A DNA stretch of 60,153 nt from Rhodospirillaceae bacterium Spongia-Bin9 (GTDB lineage Bacteria; Pseudomonadota; Alphaproteobacteria; Bin65), in NCBI GenBank assembly GCA_900197615.1, contig FZLR01000006.1, positions 1 through 60,153 of the forward strand. Direction: 5' to 3'. The notes under the pieces were generated by a model. The model did no database searches, was not told where the DNA came from, and was given only the letters and a program-made list of their open reading frames with translations. Made by a program: the position numbers and the translations under genes. Of this stretch, positions 24,221 to 32,707 are shown in pieces; positions within the stretch are counted from its first letter, which is position 1, and each line of letters starts with the position of its first letter.

Positions 24221-25009
24221 ATGACCATGCTTTCGGATGCCGATCGCAACAGGGCGGCCGACTTGCTGATGCAAGCGGAGGAGACGCGCACGCCGGTGCT
24301 CCAGCTGTCGAAGACCTGGCCTGATATCGGCTTCGAGGATGCCTATGCCATCCAGGCCGAGGTTACGGCGCGCAAGGTCGCCGCCGGCGCCCGGGTGATC
24401 GGCCACAAGGTCGGCCTGACCTCCAAGGCGATGCAGCGCTCGTCGCAGATCGACGAGCCGGATTACGGCCACCTGCTGGATGACATGCTGGTGGCGGACG
24501 GCGCGACCGTGCGCCATGCCGACTATTGCATCCCGCGGGTCGAGCTGGAGCTTGCCTTCGTGCTGGGCACCACGCTCGAGGGCCCCGGGGTCGGCCTGCT
24601 CGACGTCTTGCGGGCCACCGAATATGTCGTGCCGTCGATCGAGATCATCGACGCGAGGGTGCAGAACCCGCGCAAGATTTTCGACACCATCGCCGATAAC
24701 GGCGCCGCGGCCGGCATTGTTCTGGGCGGCCATCCGGTCGGCGCCCACGACATCGACTTGCGCTGGGTCGGCGGCGCGATGTACCGCAACACCGACATCG
24801 AGGAGACCGGCGTTGCCATCGGCGTTCTCGGCCACCCGGCCATGGGCATCGCTTGGCTGGCCAACAAGCTGGGCGCCCACGGCGTGGGTCTGGAGCCGGG
24901 CCATATCGTGCTCTCCGGTTCGTTCGTCCGGCCGGTCTGGGCCGAGCCGGGCGATACGCTGCGCGCCGATTTCGGCGAGCTCGGCGTGGTCAGCATCGGC
25001 TTCGAATAG
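24221..25009 (+). CDS. 2-oxo-hept-4-ene-1,7-dioate hydratase family enzyme (HpaH/MhpD type)
   Basis: 262 residues from the ATG at 24221, the first of two nearby; the frame is open far upstream only as noise. Family hallmarks are GHKVGLTSKAMQ, the acidic metal ligands in VELELAFVLG, and EIIDAR. Members hydrate 2-oxo-4-enoates or decarboxylate 4-oxalocrotonate in meta-cleavage and homoprotocatechuate pathways, using magnesium or manganese. No ring-cleavage dioxygenase is nearby, so the exact substrate is open. About 225 nt separate it from the IclR gene. Confidence 0.9.
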   Translation: MTMLSDADRNRAADLLMQAEETRTPVLQLSKTWPDIGFEDAYAIQAEVTARKVAAGARVIGHKVGLTSKAMQRSSQIDEPDYGHLLDDMLVADGATVRHADYCIPRVELELAFVLGTTLEGPGVGLLDVLRATEYVVPSIEIIDARVQNPRKIFDTIADNGAAAGIVLGGHPVGAHDIDLRWVGGAMYRNTDIEETGVAIGVLGHPAMGIAWLANKLGAHGVGLEPGHIVLSGSFVRPVWAEPGDTLRADFGELGVVSIGFE

Positions 25010-25172
25010 GCGGCAGGCGCCCAAGCCGGGGCGCATACCGGCAGTGGCATTGCCGGGGCCGGCAGGCTAAGGTTTGCGTCGCGGATGTCCGGCAGAGTGC
25101 CGGATACCCGGCTAATCTTCAGACAGTGCCGTCGCAGCGGCGGCGGGGCATTTCAAGGGAGGAGAAGCGATC

Positions 25173-26501
25173 ATGGCGAAGAGGCGGCAGACAGGCATAC
25201 CGGCGCCGAACCGGATGCGGCGGCGCGAATTTCTGGCGGCCGGCGGCGGTGCGGCCGCTGCGGCAGCGGCCACGACGATCGGCGCGCCGGCGGTGCATGC
25301 CGCCAAGACGGTCAAGATCGGCTTCGTCAGTCCGCAGACCGGCCCGCTGGCGCCGTTCGGCGAGACCGACCGGTTCGTGCTGGCCGATGCCCGCGCGACG
25401 CTCAAGAACGGCATCAAGATCGGTTCGAAGACCTATCCGGTCGAAATCGTCTCCAAGGATTCGCAGTCGAACCCGAACCGGGCGGCCGAGGTCGCGGCGG
25501 AATTGATCCTGAAGGACAACGTCAACCTGATGATGGGCTCGTCGTCCGGCGATACCGTCAATCCGGTGTCGGACCAGTGCGAGGCCAACGAAGTGCCCTG
25601 CGTAACGTCGGATACGCCGTGGCAGGTGGTTTATTTCGGCCGGGGCGGCACGCCGCAGAAGGGCTTCAAGTGGACCTATCACTTCTTCTGGGGCATCGAC
25701 GACATGATCGGCGTGTTCATGAACATGTGGAACGATCTGGACACGAACAAGAAGATCGGCGCCCTGATGGCCAACGATTCCGACGGCGTGGTCGCCGGCG
25801 ATCCCAAACGCGGCTTCAAGCCGCCGATGGAGGCCGGCGGCTTCAAGTATTTCCAGCGCGGCCTGTTCAATCCCGGCACCTTCAACTTCAGCGGGCAGAT
25901 CGGCGATTTTAAGAAGGAGGGTGTGGAGATCCTGACAGGCCTGGCCACGCCGCCGGACTTCTCGACCTTCTGGGGCCAGGCGGCCCAGCAGGGGCTGGCC
26001 GGGCAGCTGAAGGCGGCGACGATCGCCAAGGCGCTGCTGTTCCCGGCCGCCGTCGAGGCGCTCGGCGATCGCGGCGTGGGGCTCACCACCGAGGTCTGGT
26101 GGTCGCCATCCCATCCCTTCCGCTCCGGACTGAACGGCAAGTCGTCGGCGGAGTTCGCAGCGGCGTATATCGCGGCCACCGGCAAGCAGTGGACCCAGCC
26201 GATGGGCTTCAAGCACGCCAATATCGAGGTCGCGATCGACGTGCTCAAGCGTTGCGGCGATCCGGGCGATCCCGAAGCCATCCTCAAGGCGATCGAGGAG
26301 ACCGACTACAATTCGATCGTCGGCCCGGTCTCGTGGAAATTCGGCGACCGCCGCAACCCGGTGAAGAATGCCTGCCGGACGCCGCTGGTCGGCGGCCAGT
26401 GGGTCAAGGGCAAGAAGTTCAAATACGACCTGGTGATCGTCAACAACAAGTCGGCGCCCCAGATCGCCACCGGCGCGCAGATCGAGCCGCTGGCATATTA
26501 G
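25173..26501 (+). CDS. ABC transporter substrate-binding protein (branched-chain amino acid type), Tat-exported
   Basis: 442 residues, ATG at 25173 preceded by GGGAGGAG. The N-terminus carries a twin-arginine signal (MRRREFLAAGGG, residues 15-26, then an Ala-rich stretch ending VHA). The mature part is the type I periplasmic binding fold of the LivJ/amide family (KIGFVSPQTGPLAPFGE at the start). No permease or ATPase genes accompany it here, so it either works with a distant ABC transporter or with livHMGF at 52215. Tat export suggests folding before transport. Convergent with cdhA. Confidence 0.9.
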   Translation: MAKRRQTGIPAPNRMRRREFLAAGGGAAAAAAATTIGAPAVHAAKTVKIGFVSPQTGPLAPFGETDRFVLADARATLKNGIKIGSKTYPVEIVSKDSQSNPNRAAEVAAELILKDNVNLMMGSSSGDTVNPVSDQCEANEVPCVTSDTPWQVVYFGRGGTPQKGFKWTYHFFWGIDDMIGVFMNMWNDLDTNKKIGALMANDSDGVVAGDPKRGFKPPMEAGGFKYFQRGLFNPGTFNFSGQIGDFKKEGVEILTGLATPPDFSTFWGQAAQQGLAGQLKAATIAKALLFPAAVEALGDRGVGLTTEVWWSPSHPFRSGLNGKSSAEFAAAYIAATGKQWTQPMGFKHANIEVAIDVLKRCGDPGDPEAILKAIEETDYNSIVGPVSWKFGDRRNPVKNACRTPLVGGQWVKGKKFKYDLVIVNNKSAPQIATGAQIEPLAY

Positions 26502-26701
26502 GGCGGGTTGCTGTCGCCTTCCCCGGGGAATTTCCGTACGAGAGGTTTCCTCCCCCTCTCAAGCGGATTGTTCAGCGAAAGGCCCCTTAGACGTCGCTCA
26601 GGGCAGGTTGCTTCGCGGTCGTGCGGACCGCTGCGGTCGATATGACGAAAGTCGGTTGCCTCTGACAAAACGTCTGCTCCGCGGCAATGGCTGCCGAGCG
26701 T

Positions 26702-27700
26702 TCAGTGCCGCTCCCGGAGCCGCCGCCTTGCCGCCTTCAGCGCCGCCCCCGCGCCCCGGCCGGAATCGCCCGCGCGCTCCAGCGCCTCCATGATGGCGAT
26801 CAGGTCGTCGTCGCGGATGCGCTCCAGTTCGCGGATCGAAAGGCCGGCGGCCTGCGCGTCGGACTGTTCGGCAATGGTGTCGATCAGGGCGTCGTCGAGC
26901 TCGGGAACGTCGGTGAGCTTCGACCACGGCCATGCGAGGCAGGGGCCGAACTGTTCGAGGAAATGGCGCATGCCGGCTTCGCCGCCGGCCAGCCGGTAGG
27001 TCTGGAACACGCCCATCTGCGCCCAGCGCAGGCCGAAGCTGTACCGGATGACGTCGTCGATCTCTTCGACCGTCGCGACGCCGTCATGGACCAGCCACAG
27101 CGCCTCGCGCCACAGGGCTTCCTGGAGCCGGTCGCCGATGAAGGCGTCGATCTCCTTGCGTACGACCACCGGCTTCATGCCGAGCGAGGCATAAATCTCC
27201 GCGGCGCGTTCGACCGTTGCAGGGTCGGTTTCCCGTCCGGCGACGATCTCGACCAGAGGCAGCAGGTAGACCGGATTGAACGGATGGCCGACCAGTAGCC
27301 GCCCGGGATGCGTCAGCCCGCGCTGCATCTCGCTCGGCAGGAGCCCGGAGGTCGAGGACGCGATGACGATGCCGGCCGGCGCCGCCGCGTCGATTTCGGC
27401 GAGGACGGCGCGTTTGAGGTCCAGCATCTCCGGCACGCTCTCCTGGATAAAGTCGGCGCCGTCGATCGCTTCGGCGACGCTGCCGGCGAATCGCAGCGCG
27501 CCCGGCGCCGGGCGGTCGTCTCCGAACAGCCGGGCGAAGGCGCGCTCGGCGTTGTCGAGCATGTCCCCGGTCTTGCGTTCTGTGTCCGGGTCCGGATCGT
27601 AGATCGCGACATCGATCCCGTTGAGCGCGAACCGGGCCGCCCAGCCGCCGCCGATGACCCCGCCACCGATGCAGGCGGCGCGTTCGATGCCGATTGTCAT
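26702..27700 (-). CDS. cdhA: Carnitine 3-dehydrogenase-like 3-hydroxyacyl-CoA dehydrogenase family protein
   Basis: 332 residues from the ATG at 27700. The NAD-binding motif is IGGGVIGGGW (11-20), the catalytic His is in GHPFNPVYLLPLVE (H139), and ESVPE (87-91) is conserved in the carnitine-type subgroup. The subgroup oxidises L-carnitine to 3-dehydrocarnitine with NAD. The call is supported by the gene upstream, a beta-keto acid cleavage enzyme, the next step of the pathway; the thioesterase cdhB is not in the window. It could instead be another 3-hydroxy acid dehydrogenase with a paired cleavage enzyme. Confidence 0.8.
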   Translation of the reverse strand: MTIGIERAACIGGGVIGGGWAARFALNGIDVAIYDPDPDTERKTGDMLDNAERAFARLFGDDRPAPGALRFAGSVAEAIDGADFIQESVPEMLDLKRAVLAEIDAAAPAGIVIASSTSGLLPSEMQRGLTHPGRLLVGHPFNPVYLLPLVEIVAGRETDPATVERAAEIYASLGMKPVVVRKEIDAFIGDRLQEALWREALWLVHDGVATVEEIDDVIRYSFGLRWAQMGVFQTYRLAGGEAGMRHFLEQFGPCLAWPWSKLTDVPELDDALIDTIAEQSDAQAAGLSIRELERIRDDDLIAIMEALERAGDSGRGAGAALKAARRRLRERH

Positions 27701-27750
27701 GGATTCCCCGTCCCGGCGTCCGGCGCGGCGCTGACCGAACGGCGCGCCGC

Positions 27751-28653
27751 TCAACGCTTGCGCAGCGCGAGCTTCTCACGCACCGCCTCGGGTCCCAGCA
27801 CCCGCACGCCCATATTCTCGGCGACGCCGACCGCGCGTTCGACCAGGTCCGCGTTGGTGGCGAGCACGCCGCTATCGAGCCAGAGATTGTCCTCCAGCCC
27901 GACCCGGATATTGCCGCCGGCGAGCAGCGCCAGCGCGACATAGGGGAGCTGGTTGCGGCTTATCGAGAAGGCCGAGAAGGTCCAGCCCTCCGGCAGGTTG
28001 TTCACCATCGACATGAGCGTGCCGATATCGTCCGGCGCACCCCACGGGATTCCCATGCAGAGTTGAACCATGACCGGATCGTCGATCAGGCCCTGTCCGG
28101 CCAGCCATTTTGCGAGCACGAGATGTCCGGTATCGAAAATCTCGATCTCGGGCCGGACGCCGAGCGCCTGCACCCGCTTCGCCATCGCCGCCAGCATGGC
28201 CGGTGTGTTGGTCATGATGTAATCGCCCTCGCCGAAATTCATCGTGCCGCAGTCGAGGGTGCAGATCTCCGGGCGCAGCTCGGTTACATGGGCGAGCCGT
28301 TCCTCGGCGCCCGCCATGTCGGTGCCGCCGGGCGACGGCGGCAGTGGCCGGTCGGCCGGCCCGAGGGTCAGGTCGCCGCCCATGCCGGCGGTCAGGTTGA
28401 GCACGATGTCGACATCGGAATCGCGCACCCGCGCGACGACCTCGCGGTAGAGCGCCGGGTCGCGCGCCGGTTGCCCTGTCTCCGGATCTCGGACATGGAC
28501 ATGGAGGATCGCCGCGCCGGCCCGCGCCGCCTCGATCCCGGCCTCGGCGATCTGCACCGGCGTCACCGGCACCTTGTCCGACCGCCCGGTCGTGTCGCCG
28601 GCGCCGGTCAGCGCGCAGGTGATAAAGGCTTCGCGGCTGGGGGTCAGCGCCAT
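27751..28653 (-). CDS. cdhC: Beta-keto acid cleavage enzyme (BKACE, DUF849), probable 3-dehydrocarnitine cleavage
   Basis: 300 residues from the ATG at 28653, behind AGGGAGA. The zinc-binding HVHVRD motif is at residues 51-56, with LNLTAGMGGD and the late GGNIRVGLEDN block typical of BKACE. These enzymes condense a beta-keto acid with acetyl-CoA, giving acetoacetate and a new CoA ester. With the carnitine dehydrogenase 50 nt downstream, the likely reaction is 3-dehydrocarnitine plus acetyl-CoA to acetoacetate and betainyl-CoA. Family identity is firm; substrate is inferred from the neighbour. Confidence 0.88.
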   Translation of the reverse strand: MALTPSREAFITCALTGAGDTTGRSDKVPVTPVQIAEAGIEAARAGAAILHVHVRDPETGQPARDPALYREVVARVRDSDVDIVLNLTAGMGGDLTLGPADRPLPPSPGGTDMAGAEERLAHVTELRPEICTLDCGTMNFGEGDYIMTNTPAMLAAMAKRVQALGVRPEIEIFDTGHLVLAKWLAGQGLIDDPVMVQLCMGIPWGAPDDIGTLMSMVNNLPEGWTFSAFSISRNQLPYVALALLAGGNIRVGLEDNLWLDSGVLATNADLVERAVGVAENMGVRVLGPEAVREKLALRKR

Positions 28654-28788
28654 GGTCCGGTTCTCCCTGATCGGTCGGCGGGAAAATTGCCGATTGGCGC
28701 CGCGCCGATACACGGTTTCTTCGACATTCGCACGTTCTTTTCCGTGCCGGCGGCACTTGCTGGCAAGTGCCGCAGATGCACCTGCCGG

Positions 28789-29712
28789 TCAGGTATCCGG
28801 TGAGGCCGGAAACGCCCGACCGGTTGCGGCGGCTTTTTCTTTCAGGAAAGCGATGAAAGTTCCGGCTATCCGCGGAACCTGCCAGTGACGGGCCTGCATC
28901 AGATGGATGTCGAAGGTCAGGCGGGGTTCGAATGGGCGCCAAGCCAGCGCATCGCCAGCGTATTTCATGGCGGTGACGATGTCGACGACGGCAACGCCCA
29001 CGCCGCGGGAGACCAGGTCGCAGGCGGTGTAGGTCGTGAACGTGTCGATCCGGCGGCGCGGGACGATATGCTGCTCCTTCAGCGCGGTTTCCACGGTCAG
29101 GCGCCAATGGTCGAAATTGGAAAAGGAGATCAGCGAATCGCCGCTCAGGTCCGCCGCCGCGACCCGGCGTTGCCGGGCGAGGCGGTGCGCCGCCGGAAAG
29201 GCGCAAACCAGCGGCACCTTCATCAGCAATTCCTGCCGAATGCCGCGGGCGTCGTCCATAGCCAGGCCGATACCGAAATCGACCCGCCCGGCGGCGACCC
29301 AGTCGGCGATCCAGCGTGAACTGCGCACCGGCAGCGACATCGAGACATCCGGGTGTCTTGCGAGGAAGTCGGCGACGATCTCCGGCAGCCAGGAGTGGGC
29401 GATGAGCGGCATGGCCGCCAGCAGGATCTCGCCCTGTCGATCGTTGCGCAGGTCGTCGGCGAAGCGCGACAGATGGTCGAGGCCAAGATAGGTACGCTCG
29501 ATCTGGTCGTGAAAGGCGCGGCCTTCGGGCGTTGGAATCAGGCGGTTCCGGCTGCGCTGGAACAGCAGCATCGCGAGTGTCCGTTCCAGATTCCTGAGAT
29601 GCTTTGTGACCGAGGGCTGAGCCAGGTTCAGCAGTTTCGCTGCGCCGGTGACGGATCCGGCTTCCATTACGGCCTTGAATACTTCGACCTGACGTATGTT
29701 GAGTTGAGTCAT
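28789..29712 (-). CDS. LysR-type transcriptional regulator
   Basis: 307 residues, ATG at 29712. The N-terminal winged helix (residues 5-64, VTGAAKLLNLAQPSVTKHLRNLE) and the substrate-binding-like effector domain (about 90-295) are complete. It lies upstream of cdhC-cdhA on the same strand and divergent from the M24-TRAP operon, separated from it by nested palindromes. LysR regulators typically control the divergent gene, so the M24-TRAP operon is the first target. Control of cdhCA by read-through or a second site is possible. In Pseudomonas the carnitine regulator CdhR is of another family. Confidence 0.93.
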   Translation of the reverse strand: MTQLNIRQVEVFKAVMEAGSVTGAAKLLNLAQPSVTKHLRNLERTLAMLLFQRSRNRLIPTPEGRAFHDQIERTYLGLDHLSRFADDLRNDRQGEILLAAMPLIAHSWLPEIVADFLARHPDVSMSLPVRSSRWIADWVAAGRVDFGIGLAMDDARGIRQELLMKVPLVCAFPAAHRLARQRRVAAADLSGDSLISFSNFDHWRLTVETALKEQHIVPRRRIDTFTTYTACDLVSRGVGVAVVDIVTAMKYAGDALAWRPFEPRLTFDIHLMQARHWQVPRIAGTFIAFLKEKAAATGRAFPASPDT

Positions 29713-29750
29713 GGCGACCGTGCCGGAATCTTGCCGCGTGGAATCGATAA

Positions 29751-29802
29751 ATCATAGCTTTTATTTGTACTGCTGAAAAATAAAACGATTGTTAGCTATG
29801 AT
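29751..29802. promoter_or_regulatory. Nested palindromes in LysR/M24 divergent promoter
   Basis: The outer arms ATCATAGCT (29751-29759) and AGCTATGAT (29794-29802) are perfect complements. Inside them TTTTATTT-N11-AAATAAAA (29759-29766, 29778-29785) is a second perfect pair matching the LysR T-N11-A box. TATGAT, a good -10 element, occurs at 29797-29802 on the plus strand and as its complement at 29751-29756 for the lysR direction. The arrangement is symmetrical, so one bound regulator could gate both promoters. Confidence 0.7.
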
Positions 29803-29825
29803 ATTCCCTGTCTTATGCTCGGGGT

Positions 29826-31058
29826 ATGGATCGGGAAGTCGCCTCTTCCGACAACCGCGGCGCGGCCTCCGCTTCGACCGCCGCCTCCGAAATCTGGCCC
29901 GACGACCGCTGGAATATTCTGGCTTTTCCGGCAGAGATGTATCGCGAAAGGTTGGGCCTGCTCCAGGCCGAAATTGCGAAGGATGGCCTGGCCGGGGCCC
30001 TGTTGTTCGATCCCGAAAATATCTACTGGCTGACCGGTTACCAGACGATCGGCTATTTTACCTTCCAATGCCTCTTCGTCGGACGCACGGGGCGTCCGAT
30101 CGTCATTTCCCGGATCGTGAACCGTGAACTGGCGCAGGCGCATCCGACGATCGGGGCGTTCGAGGCAATTCTGGATACCGCCGATCATGTGGTTGTCCTG
30201 GCGGCATTCCTGGACCGCGTTTGCGGAAACGGCCAGACCATCGGGCTGGAGACATCTGCCTGGTATCTGACAGTCCGTGACTATGAGCGACTGGCGCAAG
30301 TCTGTGCGGTGGAGCTTCGCGAATGGGACGGCCGGCTGGCGCCTTATCGGCCGGTCAAAAACGCCTTGGAGATCGAGCGCATGCGGCGTGCAGCGCGCTG
30401 CGCCGAGGCCGGACTGCAAGCCGCCATCGACGCTGTCGGGCCGGGCCGGACAGAGAACGACCTGGCCGCGGCGATGTTCCGGGCGAACATTGCCGAAGGC
30501 GGCGAGTATCTCGGCCACCCTCCCCTTGTCGTCGCGGGCGAAACAACGGCCCTCTGCTTTGCCATGTGGCGGCGGCGCAACATCCGCCGGGGCGATGTCG
30601 TTCTACTGGAATCGTCCGGTTGTATCGACCGCTATCATGCCATGCTGTCCCGCCCGGTTGTGGTCGGGAGGCCGGAGCCGCGGCACCGGGAAGCCGCCGA
30701 TTCGCTGCAGCGCATTCTGGAGACCGCCGTCGAATCCATCGAACCGGGCCGGACGGCGGCCGAGGTGGACGAACGCTGCCGCCGCGTTGTCGGGCAACGG
30801 GGATTGGGCGCCTATTTCAAGAGCCGTTCCGCCTATGGAATCGGCATCGGATTTCCGCCCAACTGGTCGGAAGGGCACCTGTATTCGATCCGCCCCGGCG
30901 ATCCGCTGGTCCTCGAACCGAACATGACCTTCCATGTCATTCCCAGCCTGTTTCTTGAGGATTTCGGCATGTGTTTCAGCGACAGCGTTCGCGTCACCGA
31001 AACTGGGTGCGAGCTGTTGACGAATTTTCCGCGCAAACTGTTCGTCGTTGAGGCTTAG
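29826..31058 (+). CDS. M24 family creatinase/ectoine-hydrolase-like protein
   Basis: 410 residues, ATG at 29826. The N-terminal creatinase domain (about 35-175, WLTGYQTIGYFTFQCLFVG) and the pita-bread M24 domain (about 180-400) are present. The late block GIGIGFPPNWSEGHLYSIRPG resembles ectoine hydrolase DoeA. The usual five metal ligands are largely replaced: the DxG position reads ESSG, and the next aspartate site reads YHAML. It is therefore probably a metal-independent C-N hydrolase like creatinase rather than an aminopeptidase. First gene of an operon with a TRAP transporter, suggesting that it hydrolyses the imported solute, perhaps an osmolyte. Confidence 0.85.
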   Translation: MDREVASSDNRGAASASTAASEIWPDDRWNILAFPAEMYRERLGLLQAEIAKDGLAGALLFDPENIYWLTGYQTIGYFTFQCLFVGRTGRPIVISRIVNRELAQAHPTIGAFEAILDTADHVVVLAAFLDRVCGNGQTIGLETSAWYLTVRDYERLAQVCAVELREWDGRLAPYRPVKNALEIERMRRAARCAEAGLQAAIDAVGPGRTENDLAAAMFRANIAEGGEYLGHPPLVVAGETTALCFAMWRRRNIRRGDVVLLESSGCIDRYHAMLSRPVVVGRPEPRHREAADSLQRILETAVESIEPGRTAAEVDERCRRVVGQRGLGAYFKSRSAYGIGIGFPPNWSEGHLYSIRPGDPLVLEPNMTFHVIPSLFLEDFGMCFSDSVRVTETGCELLTNFPRKLFVVEA

Positions 31059-31084
31059 GCCGGCGACCCAATCGGGAGGAACCC

Positions 31085-32074
31085 ATGAATCTGTGTCCAA
31101 AATCCAGCATTGCCGGCATCGTCGCCGGCCTGATCCTTTTCGTCCTGGCACCATCGGCCGCGATCGCCGCCGACAAATGGGACATGCCCGCCGGCTATTC
31201 CGCCAAAAACTATGTGACCAAGGGATATATCGCCTTCGCCGAGGCGGTGACAAAGAACAGCGGCGGCAAGCTCACCGTCGTCGTTCACCCGTCGGGATCT
31301 TTGTACAAAGCATCAGAAATTCTTCGCGCCGTCCGCTCCGGCCAGGCGCCGATCGGCGCCCGCTATATCGGCGCCCACGCCAAGGAAGACCCGATCTTCG
31401 GGATCGACACCGTGCCGTTCCTCGCCACCGACGGCGAAGAGGCGATGAAGCTGTATCGAACTTCGAAGCCGGCGCTGGAAGCTGCACTCAACAAGCGCGG
31501 CATGAAGCTGCTGTTCACGGCGATCTGGCCGCCCCAGGGCCTGTTTACCAAGAAGGAAATCAAGAGCATTGCGGACATGAAGGGTGTAAAATTCCGCGCC
31601 TATGACGCGATGACGGTAAAACTCGCCCGCTTGATGGGCGCAACGCCGACCAAGACCGAAGCGACGGAAATCGGCCAGGCCTTCTCGACTGGCGTTGCCG
31701 AAAGTATGATCGCCTCTGGCGCCATCGGCGTATTCCGCAAGATGTGGGACTACACCAGCCACTTCTACGAAGTGAACGCATGGCTGCCGAAAAGCGTCGT
31801 GGTCGCGAATCTGGACGCCTGGAAGAAGCTCGACGCCGCGACCCGGAAAGTCGTGCTCGCCGAAGCCGCGAAGGCGGAAAAGGCGATCTGGGCTGCGATG
31901 ATCCCGACCAATGAGAACTACAAGAAAATCATGACCAAGAACGGCATGAAGGTGTTGACGCCGTCGGCCGAGTTGAAAGCGGGCTTGAAGAAGGTCGGCA
32001 AGACGCTGGGAGACGAATGGGCCAAGGCCGCCGGCGCGGCGGGCCAGCGTGTCATCGGCGCCTATCGGCAATAA
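31085..32074 (+). CDS. dctP: TRAP transporter solute-binding protein (DctP family), copy 3
   Basis: 329 residues, ATG at 31085 after GGGAGGAA. The signal peptide is residues 1-29 (ending AIAA). The conserved ligand arginine is R171 in MKGVKFRAYD. It is only distantly related to the tandem pair at 3443 and 4675. It forms a complete system with the dctQ and dctM genes downstream. The divergent LysR gene and M24 hydrolase upstream suggest a nitrogen-containing small solute. Confidence 0.93.
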   Translation: MNLCPKSSIAGIVAGLILFVLAPSAAIAADKWDMPAGYSAKNYVTKGYIAFAEAVTKNSGGKLTVVVHPSGSLYKASEILRAVRSGQAPIGARYIGAHAKEDPIFGIDTVPFLATDGEEAMKLYRTSKPALEAALNKRGMKLLFTAIWPPQGLFTKKEIKSIADMKGVKFRAYDAMTVKLARLMGATPTKTEATEIGQAFSTGVAESMIASGAIGVFRKMWDYTSHFYEVNAWLPKSVVVANLDAWKKLDAATRKVVLAEAAKAEKAIWAAMIPTNENYKKIMTKNGMKVLTPSAELKAGLKKVGKTLGDEWAKAAGAAGQRVIGAYRQ

Positions 32075-32167
32075 GACGGGTTCGACAGGGCGGGTGCCGG
32101 GATTGCCGACCCGCTTCCCGCCGATTGACCCGCCTCTTCTTCCGCTTCCGGGCGGGCGGGCGTTCCC

Positions 32168-32704
32168 GTGATCGGGCGCCTCGACCGCGGTTTGCACGCC
32201 GTGTATCGGGCGTGCGGCGCCCTCGCCGGGGCGTTCATTGTGCTGATCGGCATTCTGGTGCTGATCAACATCGGCAGCCGTATTGTCGGCGCGTTCGTGC
32301 CGGGCATGACCGAGGGCGCCGGCTATTGCATGGCGGCCGCCGGCGCGCTCGGGCTGGCCTATACTTTCGGGGAGCATGGCCATATTCGCGTGACCATGCT
32401 GGTGCAGCGCCTTCGCGGCCGCACCCGGTTTACCGTCGAATGGGCGACGCTTGCAGCAGCAGCCGGCCTTGCCGGGTTCGCGGCCTTCTATCTGGGCCGG
32501 ATGGTTTGGGTTTCCTACCTGTTCGAAGAGCGCAGCGACGGCTCGGACGAACTGCCGATCTGGCTGCCCCAACTGCCTATGGCGGCCGGGTTTGTCATCT
32601 TCGCCATCGCTCTGCTGCACGCGGTCTTCGCAGGGCTGGCGGAGGGCAGGATCGCTGCGGCCGAAGACGACCGCTCCGCGCCGGACGCCGGAGCAGGGCG
32701 CTAG
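32168..32704 (+). CDS. dctQ: TRAP transporter small permease (DctQ)
   Basis: 178 residues from a GTG at 32168. Four hydrophobic segments are visible (about 15-40, 47-65, 92-112 and 137-158), the DctQ pattern, with GEHGHIRVTMLV in the expected cytoplasmic loop. It lies 93 nt after dctP and 3 nt before dctM. Confidence 0.9.
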   Translation: MIGRLDRGLHAVYRACGALAGAFIVLIGILVLINIGSRIVGAFVPGMTEGAGYCMAAAGALGLAYTFGEHGHIRVTMLVQRLRGRTRFTVEWATLAAAAGLAGFAAFYLGRMVWVSYLFEERSDGSDELPIWLPQLPMAAGFVIFAIALLHAVFAGLAEGRIAAAEDDRSAPDAGAGR

Positions 32705-32707
32705 CCG

